Of a DNA stretch of 64,000 nt, positions 47,490-59,777 are shown in pieces; position 1 is the first letter of the stretch, and every line of letters begins with the position of its first letter. The translations under genes were made by a program, and so were the position numbers. This stretch comes from Schistosoma haematobium (taxonomy: Eukaryota; Platyhelminthes; Trematoda; Strigeidida; Schistosomatidae), in the NCBI RefSeq assembly GCF_000699445.3, contig NC_067197.1:13584152-13648151 (forward strand). The letters run 5' to 3'. Below the pieces are notes generated by a model. It made no database searches and was not told the origin of the DNA. It saw only the letters and a list, made by a program, of their open reading frames with translations.

Positions 47490-47880
47490 GCCAGAACCAT
47501 CAAAAAGGTATGGGTATTTGTAGATGACTTCCTATGCAAGATATTCCAGATTCACTGGTCAGTGAACATCAGCAATAGCATAGTCTGGGAGAGAAAAAAT
47601 CATTTGCTACTTGAGAACATTAAGAGAAGCTGAGGGTGGATAGGACGCACGTTACGGAAAATATCACACTACATCATAAAGCAAGCTTTAACTTAGAATC
47701 CTCAGGGCAAAAGGAATAGAAACAGACCAAAGAATACATGGTGCTGGGAATGGGAATCAGACATTAAGACCATGAATACCGCTTGAAGACAGCTGGGAAG
47801 AGAAGCTCAGAACAGATTTGCTTGAAGATCTCGGGTCGATGGCGTATACTTCAAAAGGAGTAACAAGCATCAGCAATTAA
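47490..47880 (+). mobile_element. RTE-C C-terminal fragment, plus strand
   Basis: Reads SVNISNSIVWERKNHLLLEN then GWIGRTLRKISHYIIKQALT and GKRNRNRPKNTW, i.e. the same C-terminal block as at 29770-30110. It faces the previous fragment, so two pieces of one family lie in opposite orientation. Confidence 0.75.
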
Positions 47881-48004
47881 TTACGCAAACCTTGTCACTA
47901 TGTCCCATCTAATATTATGCTTAGTGGATGAATTAAAGATAATTGACACGTTCGGAACATAAAGCAATTAGTCCCTTTTATAGATTTCGATAGAGCAATG
48001 AGAA

Positions 48005-49520
48005 GACGGAGTTGATCTGAAAAATGTGATGTATTTGCACCATAAATTTCGAACAATCTGGTCACATATATACTTGTCAGGACATTTTATATGAAAAATA
48101 ATAAAGGTCAATTATATAAAAGTTCGAGTAAAATAGTAGAAAAAAGGGGGGAAGTATTTTTACATCGTACAGAAAGAATAAGAAATTGTCGCATTATCCT
48201 AGGCCATAAAATGACTTAAGGATTACCAGGGTAAAATCAAGGTTACGACAAATTGTGTTTTGTACACATGAGGGGGGTTTAAATTTACGAATAGCCAAGG
48301 CTTTAATAAACCTGAGAATTCGGCCTTGACAATTTCTATACAACGTTTTAAAAGCTGTATTAATGTCAATTTTGTGCCCTGTTTCAATCTTATGTTTCGT
48401 TATCGATGAACATGGTTTTCTACCTCCCACGTTGATCGGATAAATTGACACTAATTGGTTATGAAGCCATCTAGGCACATGTTTAATGACTGCATTGTTC
48501 AATTACTAGCCATATGCATGTGTGTCCACACAAACATGTAAATTGGTAAATACAGTGGGATGTAACGTAATCATTTATGTATTGTCTAGGTCTATTTGAA
48601 ATCATGGGCTTAGACTTTTCAATCACAATCAAATTAGCAGCATAATAGGTTTTCTCAATGGCTGCTTTCAATAACTGTCCTAAAACCATACTATTGAATT
48701 CACCTCTATATGGTAGACAGATACAAACATTTTTCTTTCGAACCGCATAAACGAGAGGTCTTGACGTTAACTGACTTTTGCACCTATTAATAAACATTAG
48801 TGGATAACCATTTGCTATTTAATGTATCAGTCAGCAACTTCTCACCTTCTTCGACCGTATCAGTAGTGCAAATTCTTTGAATCCTATTAAAGAGACACTC
48901 AATCAACCCTCGGTTGTATTGCAATGACAGAAACTATGGAAATTTAAATATTGCCCCGTCCATGTCGGTTTCCTATACACTGACCGTCTCATAGTACCAT
49001 CCTCTCTTCGACTCAAAAGTATGTCTAAAAAGGGCGACTGGTCATTGTTTTTAGCTTCACAGGTCATTACGATATCGTTTTGAACTCCATTGGGTTCATC
49101 TAATAAATGGGAATCCTCAAAATCCTTATCACATATAACTAGTATATCATCCATACTCTATACTAAGTTGCCTCGCTAAAGAGCCTACTCATCATAATTT
49201 CAACATATGACATAAATTCAACAGCTAAAAGAGGCCTCATAGCAACACCATCAACTTGTCGAAAATATTAGCCTTCAAACGTGAACTGAACATTTGAAGT
49301 ACATAATAAAAGTAATTCTTTCAACAACCATGACCCAATGGGAAAAAGGGGAAAATTAGTAGATATGATCAAAAAGCAAATCCACAATCTTAACGGTACA
49401 TTCGTAATTGGACCTTTATTAATTTTCATATAAAATATCCTGACAAGTATATGTGTGACCAGATTGTTCAAAATGTATAGCGCAAATAAATCACACTATT
49501 CGGATCAACGTTCGGAATAG
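48005..49520 (-). mobile_element. Penelope-like element relic with inverted ends (second family)
   Basis: Frames on the minus strand at 48903-49154 (MDDILVICDKDF, SPFLDILLSR, RRSVYRKPTWTGQYLNFHS), 48483-48797 (HCIYQFTCLCGHTC) and 48194-48502 (KHKIETGHKIDIN) give RT and a decayed GIY-YIG end. The flanks 48005-48115 and 49405-49520 are inverted copies of each other (CACATATATACTTGTCAGGA against TCCTGACAAGTATATGTGTG). Much of the RT is deleted. Confidence 0.8.
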
Positions 49521-49968
49521 TAAATAACCCCTCAGGGGTAATTTACAACACAATGGATTGATTAAAAAATTAAAAGGCGAACGCAACCGATCCGTAAAAA
49601 CTGTCATAATCATTGGGAAACTAGGGTTAATTAATTATGAATAGATCATGGGAGCTTAGTGTTAACGCAATTCAAAGAACAGGAGCCAAATACACTTCAC
49701 CTGTATTTCATAAATGATCTCATAAAAATCTCTAATTATTACTAAATTGAATAGGCTTGTTGTTGACTAAAACATCCTACACGGAAAAATTCACATGTGT
49801 TTAATGATGAGGTAAATTATTAATTATAAATTCCGAAATAATACTAGAGATAAGACGAAGAAGAATACTGTCATGAGAGAGAAAAGCAGTACTAAAAAAT
49901 ATCAGTTATTATGATAAATGTTACAAAACTCACACGGACAACAACAAATATGTGTCAATCGAACTTAC

Positions 49969-50064
49969 GGATGATGAAAGATTGATGGACGGTGTAATAT
50001 TATTCAAATCAAAGCTATCACTTCCTTGATCTTCCATTATATTTGCAAAACAAGATTCAACTGG
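49969..50064 (-). CDS. Mitf: Mitf-like gene, 32-codon acidic exon (W3)
   Basis: A 96-nt exon, phase 0 at both ends, with acceptor TTATTTTAG and donor TCC/GTAAGT. It encodes PVESCFANIMEDQGSDSFDL then NNITPSINLSSS. The acidic/hydrophobic mix resembles the short activation segment that lies N-terminal to the bHLH in MITF/TFE proteins (ESS.N-type motif). The likeness is loose and the role is inference. Support for the exon comes from the clean splice sites, open frame and matching phases with both neighbours. Confidence 0.8.
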
Positions 50065-51299
50065 CTAAAATAACAAAGAGATGAAAAGTGTCAGCATTTT
50101 CTACATACATAAAAGATGGATGATTTTGGCTTTGTATACAGAAGGATTTACAACGTATCTTTAGGAAATGTTTTTATACTCACAAAACAATGGCACGCAA
50201 AGGTATACTTTTAAAAATAACCAACAGGATAGATAGGATCCAGTCGACGTTGTACTTTAAACAACACAGTAATTGTACTTATATTCACAGTAATGAATGT
50301 AGATTACTACATTAAAAACCCAAGGCTTTCTTCCTGTAGAGGGTTCAATTACACTTTTGTTGTGATATGATATGAGAACACTGTATACAGGGTCATCCTA
50401 CTGGTTGGTTATCAACTAATCAACAGAAAATATTCGGTTTTCAAATACAAAAAAGGATTTAACGAATTTCATTCAGTTACTATATATTTTGGCGCATAAC
50501 TAGCTTAAAGTAGCAAACAACTACGAGAGAAAACATTCTAATTAGGGATTTCTTGACTTAAATTTATTTTAACATTTATACTTAGCTAGTACGTATGTCT
50601 AACCCTTAACATTGTTCACTTGAGCAGAATATTCACCAAACAATGTGAATTGGTTTTTTATAAGGAATAGATTAATTTAAATATGATATTCGTCAGGTTG
50701 AAAGTATATGTCAACAACTTGAAACTAGTACGTATTACGCACGCTGGGACTCAAAAGTAATCAATCTAACATTATTTTAAAATATATTCAGTTTATTGAA
50801 ATCTAAAATTCTATATTCTCAATCTTAGGAAATTTACCCTGAAGCAAGTAACCAATTTGAAGTGGATTATAACATATTTATTTGTATGCAAATTTAAAAC
50901 ACACTGACTAATTTAACAGAGAAATGTGGGCTGACCCCTTTGAAATATTTATTTTCAGATGAACCAAGCAATCACTCTTACTGTGAATTAGAGAAGAAAT
51001 AAATTTACTAACTAAAGAAAGCCTTATTTAACAACTTTTCGGTGAATTACGAAAATAACTTGCATATAAATCCCCATTAATAATTCACCATAGAATGGAT
51101 TTAAGAAGTTTAAATGTTAATTGGAGATAACATATAGCCAATATGCTATTTAAAGAGGTATATAGGATTCAGGAAAATTGACTAACAAATTTCAATGAAG
51201 TGGCTAAAGTAACTTGCAGATATCCGAAGGTTTTGGCGTTTCATCCTGGATACGGTTATGGACGCATACTATTAACACAACTTGAAACATGATAAAATC
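50065..51299. other. Intron sequence, nothing recognised
   Basis: AT-rich intronic DNA between exon W3 and repeat X. Confidence 0.5.
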
Positions 51300-51580
51300 G
51301 TGTAAAACACGACAACAGGCAGGAAGAATGCATATTTATTAAGAGAAGTTACAGAGTATTTAAATAATACATATACATGGCCTTCAATAGTCCATCTACA
51401 TGTTTCGGTGTGTTATGCAATCTCAGCTGTCTTCTTGACTAGCCTCTAGGTGTTCTGCCAACACTGTGCTTTCGATGCACTAAAACTTTTTCACCCTATC
51501 CAACAATTGTTGCACAACTCCGACGCCACGTCCCGCTAAACACTAACAAACATCTCCGTGAGTAGCGTCCACTGCAATAG
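51300..51580 (+). repeat. Unclassified interspersed repeat X, copy 3
   Basis: Matches 17409-17690 on the same strand and 4950-5200 reversed. It lies just upstream of the truncated RTE-A copy but is not part of RTE-A in the other copies. Confidence 0.65.
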
Positions 51581-51635
51581 TTGCTAAATAGTTTACCTAC
51601 TATTATAATATGATCATGTAATGGCTTAACCTCCA

Positions 51636-52606
51636 AAGGGTGTGCCTGAAAAGTTTAATAACATCCTAAAATCCCTTAATACAAACACCTCAGGTAGAGT
51701 GAGGACATACAACCACCTCTCTCCACTGTTTCATTGAAGCAGTGGGGTTAGACAGGGTTGCCCAATCTCACCATTCCTCTTCAACTTTGCCATCGATGAC
51801 ATTCTAGAAACAGCTCTGATGGATGTAAGTAATAGTGGTGTGGATCTGTTGCCTGGAGAAAGACTTCTCGACCTTGAGTATGCAGATGATATTGTCTCAC
51901 TGTGCGATGATACCCAAGCCACACAATCCGCACTCAATCAGTTGGTAATCAGTGTCCGTAGATATAGTATGTGCTTTGCACCTTCGAAGTGCAAAGTAAT
52001 TCTAAAAGACTGGCAGGATTCTAATCCTGTACTCACCCTGGATGGTGAGCAGGTAGATATAGTCGAGATGTTAGTCTGGCTATAAGAGGTCGTATCTACA
52101 ACGCGTCGGTGAGAGCAGTTCTGCTCTATGCTTGTGAAACCTGGCCTATACGAGTTGAGGATGTTAGACGACTCTCTGTGTTTGATCATCGTTGTCTCCG
52201 AAGGATTGCTGAGATCCAGTGGCAACACCATCTTAGTAATGCAGAGGTTCGGCATCGTGTGTTCGGGCACAGAGACAATAATCCAATTGGTGTCACTCTC
52301 TTGAAACATCGACTTCGGTGGCTTGGACACGTTCTACGAATGTCGTCCCAGAGAATTCCTCGTCGTGCGTTATTTGTTGACTGTGGGGCTGGTTGGAAAA
52401 GGCGGAGAGGTGGTTAGTGTATGACATGGAGTCGTGGTATGAAAGAAAGCTGCAAAAGTCTGGCTTCTGTTGGTCCTTCTCGACTCCCTGGCTGGGGTTC
52501 GAGAGATGGTGCAACACAGTGGCTAGAGACGTTATCAAATATGGCTCAGAATAGAAGCCAGTGGCGATCCTGCTGTAACCTTCTTTGTTGTAACTTCCTT
52601 AACTGA
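51636..52606 (+). pseudogene. RTE-A reverse transcriptase fragment
   Basis: The RT region lacks its N-terminal third because of 5' truncation. The palm with the YADD box (51819-52085) and the C-terminal part (52109-52417, then 52421-52606) are in separate frames. A deletion removes the YLGS thumb motif present in the copy at 13258-14397. It cannot be active as read. Confidence 0.82.
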
Positions 52607-52802
52607 AAGAATTCTTCGTGGTTGTACCTTTTATAACTGAACTGTCTCTCCCCATCATTATTACTTCACTATCACACTAATTTCTGTTCGTTATTGTTCT
52701 CTTTTTTCTTATACGCACTAAACATTCTCTATCTCTTGTCATTCTCATTGTTATTGTATGGTGCCCCTCTGTACCAATATTTGTGTTCAAATAAATAAAT
52801 AC
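51636..52802 (+). mobile_element. RTE-A, 5'-truncated copy
   Basis: Begins at the block KGVPEKFNNILK and continues to the AAATAAATAAATA tail. It matches 13312-14603 closely, except for a deletion of about 120 bp between VDIVEM and DVSLAIRGRIYNASVRAV (near 52070) and a stop near 52418. Intact motifs include RQGCPISPFLF, LEYADDIVSL and HRLRWLGHVLRMSSQRIP. Confidence 0.88.
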
Positions 52803-52805
52803 ACT

Positions 52806-53760
52806 CGGCGTTGTTCTGATCTGGAGAACGTTATTTTTAAACCACTCATATGCTTCATTAGTTACTTCTGTGGTTACATCCGTCAAAATATTCTTACCTG
52901 ACGTGAGAATCTCTCCGGGTAAAAGTAAAGTAGTTCCATACGCCAACCCAGCTGGACAGCATCAAGTATCGTGTTTAGTTGTTGTTCTTAGACCTAACAC
53001 GACAAGGGATAGCTTACTTTCCCAATCGTTGTTAACAATGACGGTCGTTAGAGATGCGTTTAACTACCTGTGTAGGCATCCAATCATACCATTAAACATC
53101 GGATGATAGGATGTAGTGTGAATATGTTTAATTCCTAGGAGTTCTGTAAGTCGTTGGAACATGCGACTTCCGAACTGTGCTCCCCTATCAGATGTGATGA
53201 TTGCTGGCACGCCGTAGTAAGGAACCCAATTTTCGACTAGGGCTTTGTCTACCACTGGCCATCGTGTATATCTATCAATGCATGTGAAAATATAGCTGCA
53301 AACAATTGAAATCGGCAGTGATCTCACGATGTCGATGTGCACGTGTTCGAACCTATTATCTGGGTGAGAAAAAAGACGCACTGCAGAACTAGTATGATGG
53401 TGTGTCTTGACTTCCTGACACTTCATGCAAGATTGTGTTCAGTTACGCACGTCCCGATTCCTGTTCGTCCATACAAAACATTCACCGGTTAGTTTCATCG
53501 TGGCTTTTATTCCTGGATGGGATATATTAAGGATACTATCAAATATATTTTGTCAAACTGGTTTCGGAATGAACGGTCGCGATCGGTCTGTCGACAAGTC
53601 GCGTGTTTTTTAACGCCACCGACCTGCACATCTTCGAATACTAGTGATGTTGTGGCATCGAATCCCAGCTTGTTTAATTCACCGTCTGTTTTTTGCAAAT
53701 TCGCCAGACCATTATAATCAATTCTGATTGGACTAAATGCGTTTATCATCGTTCTTGATA
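52806..53760 (-). pseudogene. Gypsy integrase, frame-broken
   Basis: Frame 53507-53749 gives the N-terminal part (SLVFEDVQVGGVKK). The zinc-finger CMKCQ precedes a 120-codon frame (53064-53426) with catalytic-core motifs HIDIVRSLP and ITSDRGAQFGSRMF plus HTTSYHPMFNGMIG. In that last block the position of the catalytic Glu reads Met-Ile-Gly instead of the usual Glu-containing form. 52806-52946 has the C-terminal block AYGTTLLLPGEILTSG. It is inactive as read. Confidence 0.82.
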
Positions 53761-53789
53761 GCGCGTCTGATACTTCGTTATCGTTACCT

Positions 53790-54960
53790 TTAATGTATAG
53801 AATATTAGACGTAAACTAATTGTCGGATTTCTCTCGGCGAATTATTATCCTGCTTGGAGCTCATTGCTTTCGTAAGTGGTTTATGGTCCGCGTACACTAC
53901 AAATTTCGTACCTTCCATCGTGTGACTAAAATGCTTTACAGCCAAGAAAACTGAAAGTAATTCTCTTCCGAATATGCTATACCTCGTTTGCGTTGGGTTC
54001 AGTCTTTTTGGGAAGAACGAAAGTGGCTCCTATGTGCCCCTTACTAACTGTTGCAAAAACTGCTCCTACCGCTACATTCGATGAGTCCACCATAATGCCC
54101 AATGGTGCGTCACTCTTCCTTCTGACTAGCATCGTTTTCCTGCCTAATGCTGTCTTAGCGTTCTTAAATGCCTGTATTGCGTCTGCTGACAGATGGAACG
54201 TTTGTGCATTTCCACATAGTGTCCGTCGACGGTTGTAGTATTGCCACACAATTTGGGATGAATCGTCTATAATGATAGTCCAAGGAATCGTCGTAGCTTT
54301 TCCGTGAGTCGGGAAGCGTATAGTCTCGGACAGCATGGACTTCCGAGGGAACTGATGTGGTGCCTTGGGGAGTTATCATGTGACCAAGAAACCGCAAGGA
54401 TCTCTTCCCAAATCCACATTTTTTTCAACGTTAATAGAGATACTATGTTCGCGTAGTCTCTTGAATAAAGGTCTTGGATGCTGTAAGTGCTCGCCCATCG
54501 TCGAGCTGGCTATTAGTAAGTCGTCAATATATGCATATAATTCTGGTAAGCCTCTGATAACATGGTCAATAAATCTACTGAAGGTTTGCGCTGCGTTGGT
54601 CATTTCGAAAGACATACGCAGAAATTCGAATGACCTGAAGGGGGTTGCTACCATCGTTTTCGGCATGTTTTCTGGCGCTATTGGAATATGGTAATACGTT
54701 CTAACTAGGCCAATTTTCGAGATAGTGGTGCTCTCCATACCGTCGGTAAGATTATGGATGTGTGGTAAGGGATACCTGTCAGCTACTATTTGTTTATTAA
54801 GTGTCCGATAATCTCAGCATGGCCTGATCTCTCCGTTTTTTTATGGCCGTGTGCAATGGAGAAGGCCACGGGTTGCACGATGGACTTACGGCACTTAGCT
54901 TCATCAATTTGTCAAACTCCTGATTTGTTATCTTTGTTTTTTTGGGTCTAACCGTTCTGG
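53790..54960 (-). pseudogene. Gypsy reverse transcriptase and RNase H, frame-broken
   Basis: Frame 54376-54738 gives RT motifs TISKIGLVRTYYHIPIAP, ATPFRSFEFLRMSFEMTNAA and the catalytic AYIDDLLIAS. Frame 53977-54336 continues through the thumb to the RNase H start (PLGIMVDSSNVAVGAVFATV). A frameshift near 53990 separates it from the rest of RNase H (VYADHKPLTKA-like block near 53880). Several breaks make it non-functional. Confidence 0.82.
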
Positions 54961-55099
54961 CCTTGTGTTAGTTGGTGGTTCAGTCGTTACGATGTGGTGC
55001 CGCACAGTGTTTTAGGTCACCATTATTGTACGTTACTTCCGTGATTTCTACAAACCGTTTACAAAGATTTATATGGGTCACCACGGCTTTAAGCTTTCA

Positions 55100-55500
55100 T
55101 CAAATTCGTGGAGAAGGAATCCATCTTATCGTAATGGTCTGGTTGGTGTTTGTCAGTCGGTGCCGTCTTGAGTCGACTAGCACATCAAAATTCCACAGGA
55201 AATCAATGCTTACTATGGGCACTGACACATCTGCCATGACGACGTCCCAGAGATAAGAAGCACCCCGCGCTATATTCACGGCCAACATCCGGTCCGGTCT
55301 AGCCAACGCCTATTGTACGCTATCGGCCACTTAGTCTTGGAGGAGGGTGGTTGCAAGGCCGAATTCATCTATTTGTAGGTTAATGCGGTTAGTCAGAAAA
55401 TAATTTCTAAGTTTAATGAACCACAGTTGTGGGCCATTGACTTTAAAAGGAGGAAAAATAAAGATTAAGGGCCTTCACGGACGACGTTTGCGGTAAACGT
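55100..55500 (-). pseudogene. Gypsy gag remnant joined to protease tail
   Basis: The minus strand reads a gag-type segment (PQLWFIKLRNYFLTNRI, 55340-55440), a stop, and then abruptly the C-terminal half of the aspartic protease (MADVSVPIVSIDFLWNFDVL). The middle and C-terminal gag, including any zinc knuckle, and the protease DTG/DSG active-site part are missing. This points to one internal deletion near 55310-55325. Confidence 0.65.
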
Positions 55501-55739
55501 GACAGTATTTTCGGAAGATATGTTTTTAAAAAATAAATAGTACACGAATAGAGTAATATAAACGTCAAAAAGAAAAGTGAACCAATAACAACAATGATAA
55601 TAACAAATGGTACAATTTATAACATAGAACAGACTTACTAAAATTCACCAGTATATAAAATGTTTGTGAAATGTCAGTATTTATCATGAGTATTATCGTT
55701 ATGTCTAATAATGTTTATGAGTTTACGTACGTGTAATTA

Positions 55740-56110
55740 AAATAATGATATAAGGGATCCACAAATATAATTATAATCCAGATAATGATCCGAATTGCGA
55801 CAAAGTGCGTTGAATTTTTCGGAATTAAACTTTACCGTCGAAAATCGCGTCGTGTACACATGTCGGGGTCAATATTTCTGTAGTGGCTTAGCTTCGTTTA
55901 TCAATCACCTTGATAACCGTTACCACATAAATCTCAACAGTGTTTGGTGTCAGAAGGTAATAAGAAGCGGCGACTACAGCTTATTAGCAGATACTACAGA
56001 TAACCAAGTTACAAGCACACCAAGCGACTTTGAAGCAGAGAGGCGAATATGTGTGCACAAGCAAATACAGAGGCGAATTTATAGTCAAATCGGATAAGGC
56101 CACACCAAGG
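55740..56110 (+). other. Possible LTR end and leader of another LTR element
   Basis: A 100-codon plus frame and the word TTTGGTGTCAGAAGG (about 55945-55960) resemble a primer-binding-site region following an LTR in Gypsy-type elements, on the strand opposite to the neighbouring pol. No matching second LTR is in the window. Confidence 0.3.
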
Positions 56111-56891
56111 TAAAGGCTACTAATACGATTCGAGTACATACATATATTGGGGAAGAGAATGATTCATCGGGTGATATTTAAGCTACCAACATTTAGGCGA
56201 GAGAGAGAGAGAGATGTAAGTAGGCTGTCACGTGATGAAGAGTACACGATTGAGCCGGGGAGATAGTGATCATAATAGAATAAAGAAATAGACGGGTTGT
56301 TACTGCTCGAATAACATTGTCTGTTATGTTAATTAAAGGGCTTAACAAAAATTAACCATAATCGAAATAGATTGTAGGAGAGCTGCTATAATCTATGCTA
56401 CAAACATTAACGGCTTAAAAGGAAACTTATGAAAACAAAACAACATTTGTTTGTCTAACTACAAACCAGTCCAATAAGAATGATATAGATCTTTAAAGTG
56501 AGATGTTAGAGACAGAGTGGAAAAAAAAGTAATCATTACTTGTGGAGCTCAGCATCGACTTATAACTTTATAAGAAAACAGAATAATGCATTCCTCTAAC
56601 ATGTATAGTGTGATGATCTATCCTAAGAATAAATCTGAGACCAAGTTTCGTATGATATACATGCATAACAATCTTAAGCAAAGAATTGTATGTATATGGT
56701 ATTTCACGATACTAATTTAGAAAATAATTTGAGATAGTATGTATGTTGGATTGTTGCGTTAGGTATTTTCTTTACTACCACTAAGCATAAAATAAAATTA
56801 CCAAGGAGAACAGACAATAACTACGTAAAGTAACATAATTTAGTGTATCATTACATCAATGTGGCAAGATAGTCACAAATATATAACGTAC
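56111..56891. other. Intron sequence next to exon W2
   Basis: AT-rich intronic DNA with a GA run at 56197-56213; no gene recognised. Confidence 0.5.
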
Positions 56892-57269
56892 AGAATTCAT
56901 ATCAGAAGGGGTTGGTGACTCAATAGATTCCATTTCAAGTATACTTAGTTCTGAATTAGATTTGACTTGTGTATTTGGAGATGTCCCATCGTCAAAACTG
57001 CCGTGTTTGGACTGTATTTGCTTTGCTTGACCGTGTGGTAAATTACGAGGTGTGAAATGCATAGGTAATGATTGATTAGGTCCTCTGTTAGACGTAGACA
57101 TAACGTACGAACTTCGACTGCTATCTTTAAAGTTTTGAGTAGAATCAGAGTTTGCAGCTATAAGTGATGAACCACAATTACTGAAATTCAAGTTCCTCTG
57201 CTGGTAGTTTCTTTCAGGTAGTTGCGATATCATTTGTTGTGAATCTCCAATTGGTTGAAAAAGTTTAGT
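56892..57269 (-). CDS. Mitf: Mitf-like gene, Asn/Gln/Ser-rich N-terminal exon (W2)
   Basis: A 378-nt exon, 126 codons, phase 0 at both ends. The acceptor is TTTCTTTTCAG and the donor TCT/GTACGT. It encodes TKLFQPIGDSQQMISQLPER then a Ser/Asn-rich stretch and NSELSILEMESIESPTPSDM. The ending is acidic with adjacent SP/TP sites. There is no known domain. It is assigned to this gene by strand, phase and matching composition, and it lies N-terminal to the acidic exon W3. Confidence 0.8.
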
Positions 57270-57835
57270 CTGAAAAGAAATGTTAAGCATTAATCCAGAA
57301 ACATGCTCGGGTACACCAGTTTAAATATACCAGATTTATAAATCACTAGGGTTTTCGTGCTTTTGCAATACTTAAGATTTAAAACTCATGAACTACAAAA
57401 TTGAATCATTAACCAGTTAAACACTTGTCATATCACACTTTTCAGAAATAACCGAAATACAATACTCAAACTGGTCGCGATCGAATCAGTAATTTATTTA
57501 ATTCATCGGAAGTATAGTCATGTCAGGTAATTTTAATTAATATGTTTCTGATGGTAAAAATACATGATAAAGGTTTGGTTTCTAGACAGTATGATATTAT
57601 AAACAACAAGAAATAAATTAAGATACAGGGTTTTTCATTTACTGTTTCAGATCAAAAGTCACTTGTAATCAATAACTTAAATTATCAGTAACCGTCGGAA
57701 CATTCAAACCTATGTGTTTGTCGCAATAAAATAACGTACAGAAACAAAAACTATCAAATATTTGGAGTATGTAAGTTTGACTATATTAGTCAATGGTGTG
57801 TTGAATATAACGCATAATATTTGTTAGGGATATCA
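57270..57835. other. Intron sequence upstream of exon W2
   Basis: AT-rich DNA; nothing recognised. Confidence 0.5.
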
Positions 57836-58104
57836 GTCAATTAGCTACAACGTAGGAACCAGGCACATATATGCATCGGTCCAAGTTGCCATACCTCATC
57901 ATCACAAGATGAACACCGAATTCATAGAAGCAGTTAATTCAATGGTACAGGGAGAAAGAATTAGTTCGTAGAAAGAACCTTATAAAGCAATTTCAATTTC
58001 ACTGTTTAAAAGAATACAAAGAGTGTATACACCTACACCATTGTGATCGATTCTGAGCTGTCACCCACAGACTCCAACCATTGGATACGATAGTCATGCG
58101 GACC

Positions 58105-59600
58105 TCAACCAAGTAGTCTGCACCTACCAACATGGCTCAGACTAGAAGTTAGTGACTTCAAGCACTGATGCCACGTTTTGGTTTGGCCAACCCTAACTTT
58201 CTTCCAACCATCCCCAACACTAGTCAGCATTGCACATCGTCGAAATCGGCGTTCAGGCATACGTAACACGTGGCCCAACCATCTCAGTCCATGAACATTC
58301 ACAACCTCATTAACTGATTTACCATCATTCCCTAATACCCTAAGTCTAACCTCACGATTACTTACCCGGTGATCCCAGCAGACGCCAGCAATATTTCTTA
58401 GACATCTGTGGCCAAATACTAGTAACTTACGAGTATCTTCTACTCTTAATGACCACGTTTCGCAGCCGTAAAGTAGAACAGAACGAACTGTCGCGCAATA
58501 TACTCGTCCCTTAATTGATAGACGGATATCTCGCCTTCGCCATAGGTGACGTAAGTTAGCAGAAGCCAAACGAGCCTTCTAAACCCGCGATAAGACTTCC
58601 TCAGACACCAACCCATTAGGGCTGATCAGACTTCCAAGATAAATGAATTTGTCAACGCGTTCGACTACTTCACTCCCTATCCTTAGTTCAGGTGTTGACG
58701 CAGGCCAGTCTTGAAGCAACAACTTGCATCTCGAGGGAGAGAAGCACATCCCAAACATTCTGGCATTGTTGCTCAATGCTACCAAAAGACTCTACATTTT
58801 ATCAGCGTCTTCACCAAACAGGACTATGTCATCTGCGTATTCTAGGTCGATAAGTGGACCTCCTGGAAGGAGATCAATACCACAGAATTCAGTAGACGAG
58901 AGCGTTATTTCCATCAGTAGGTCTATGATGAAGTTAAACAAAAATGGAGAAAGTGGACAGTTGTGACGGACACCACATGAGGTTGCAAAAGCAGATGACA
59001 GTTCGCCATAAGATCTGACTCAACTGGTAGTGTTCGAGTAAACGGCTTTCACAAGGTTTATGAACTTCCAAGGTACGCCTTTTAACAACAGACACTGCCA
59101 CAGAACCTCTCGGTCTACACAGTCAAATGCTGTTTTTAGGTCAAGAAAGACCACTATTGTTGGACACCGATAAACATGCCTATGTTCTAGAACCTGACGA
59201 ATGGTGAATATGTGGTCGATGCAGCCATGACCGGGTCTGAAGCCAGTTCACGAGTCTTTGTTAGGCGTCTGATAATTATTGAGGCTAGTATTTTAGATGC
59301 TATATTAGTTAAACTAATCCCTCTATGATTGTCACATGATGATTTTGACCCCTTCCGATAATATTGGGACAATCAGTGATTGCGACCAGTCACATGGGGC
59401 TACATTCAGTTCTCAGATTTTAGCTAAAATATTAGTCAACCTAATTTGTAAAACTATACCACCATCCCTAAAAACATCTGGAGTTAATCCACCTGGACCA
59501 GCTGCTCTTCCTCGTTTCAGATTAACTATAGCCTTTTGAAATTCAGCTAGAGTGAGGGGACTTATTAATTCGTTTCTTTTATTAGTCTGTAGAGCTGTCT
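58105..59600 (-). pseudogene. RTE-B reverse transcriptase, frame-broken
   Basis: Blocks on the minus strand: NHRGISLTNIASKILASIII (59187-59372), the palm with CPLSPFLFNFIID and DLEYADDIVLFGEDA (58800-58970), SRCKLLLQDWPAS and YLGSLISPNG (58579-58785), and an open 154-codon C-terminal frame (58105-58569) with LLYGCETWSLRVEDTRKLL and HGLRWLGHVLRMPERR. The YADD catalytic box is intact but the frame is not continuous. Confidence 0.85.
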
Positions 59601-59777
59601 TGTGTTACCTACAGCCGCCGACTTTTCCATCTCTTTTGATTTCGTTGCCCACCACTGCTCACGGTCGTTCCTTAGACTTTTGCTTAACCTAGATCTGATT
59701 CGTTTTCGCTCATCTTATTCAGAGCCTGATGGGATGAGTTTACGAGAATCCATTAGTGCAATAGACTTAGAAGAAAT

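Larger units (their letters stand above)
52806..55500 (-). mobile_element. Gypsy-type LTR retroelement, decayed pol with gag remnant
   Basis: On the minus strand the order is gag remnant, protease tail, RT, RNase H, integrase, the order of Gypsy (Ty3) elements; the style suggests the CsRn1/Boudicca group known from flukes. Stops and shifts occur throughout. No LTR could be confirmed at either end, and the RTE-A tail abuts the integrase end directly. Confidence 0.8.
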
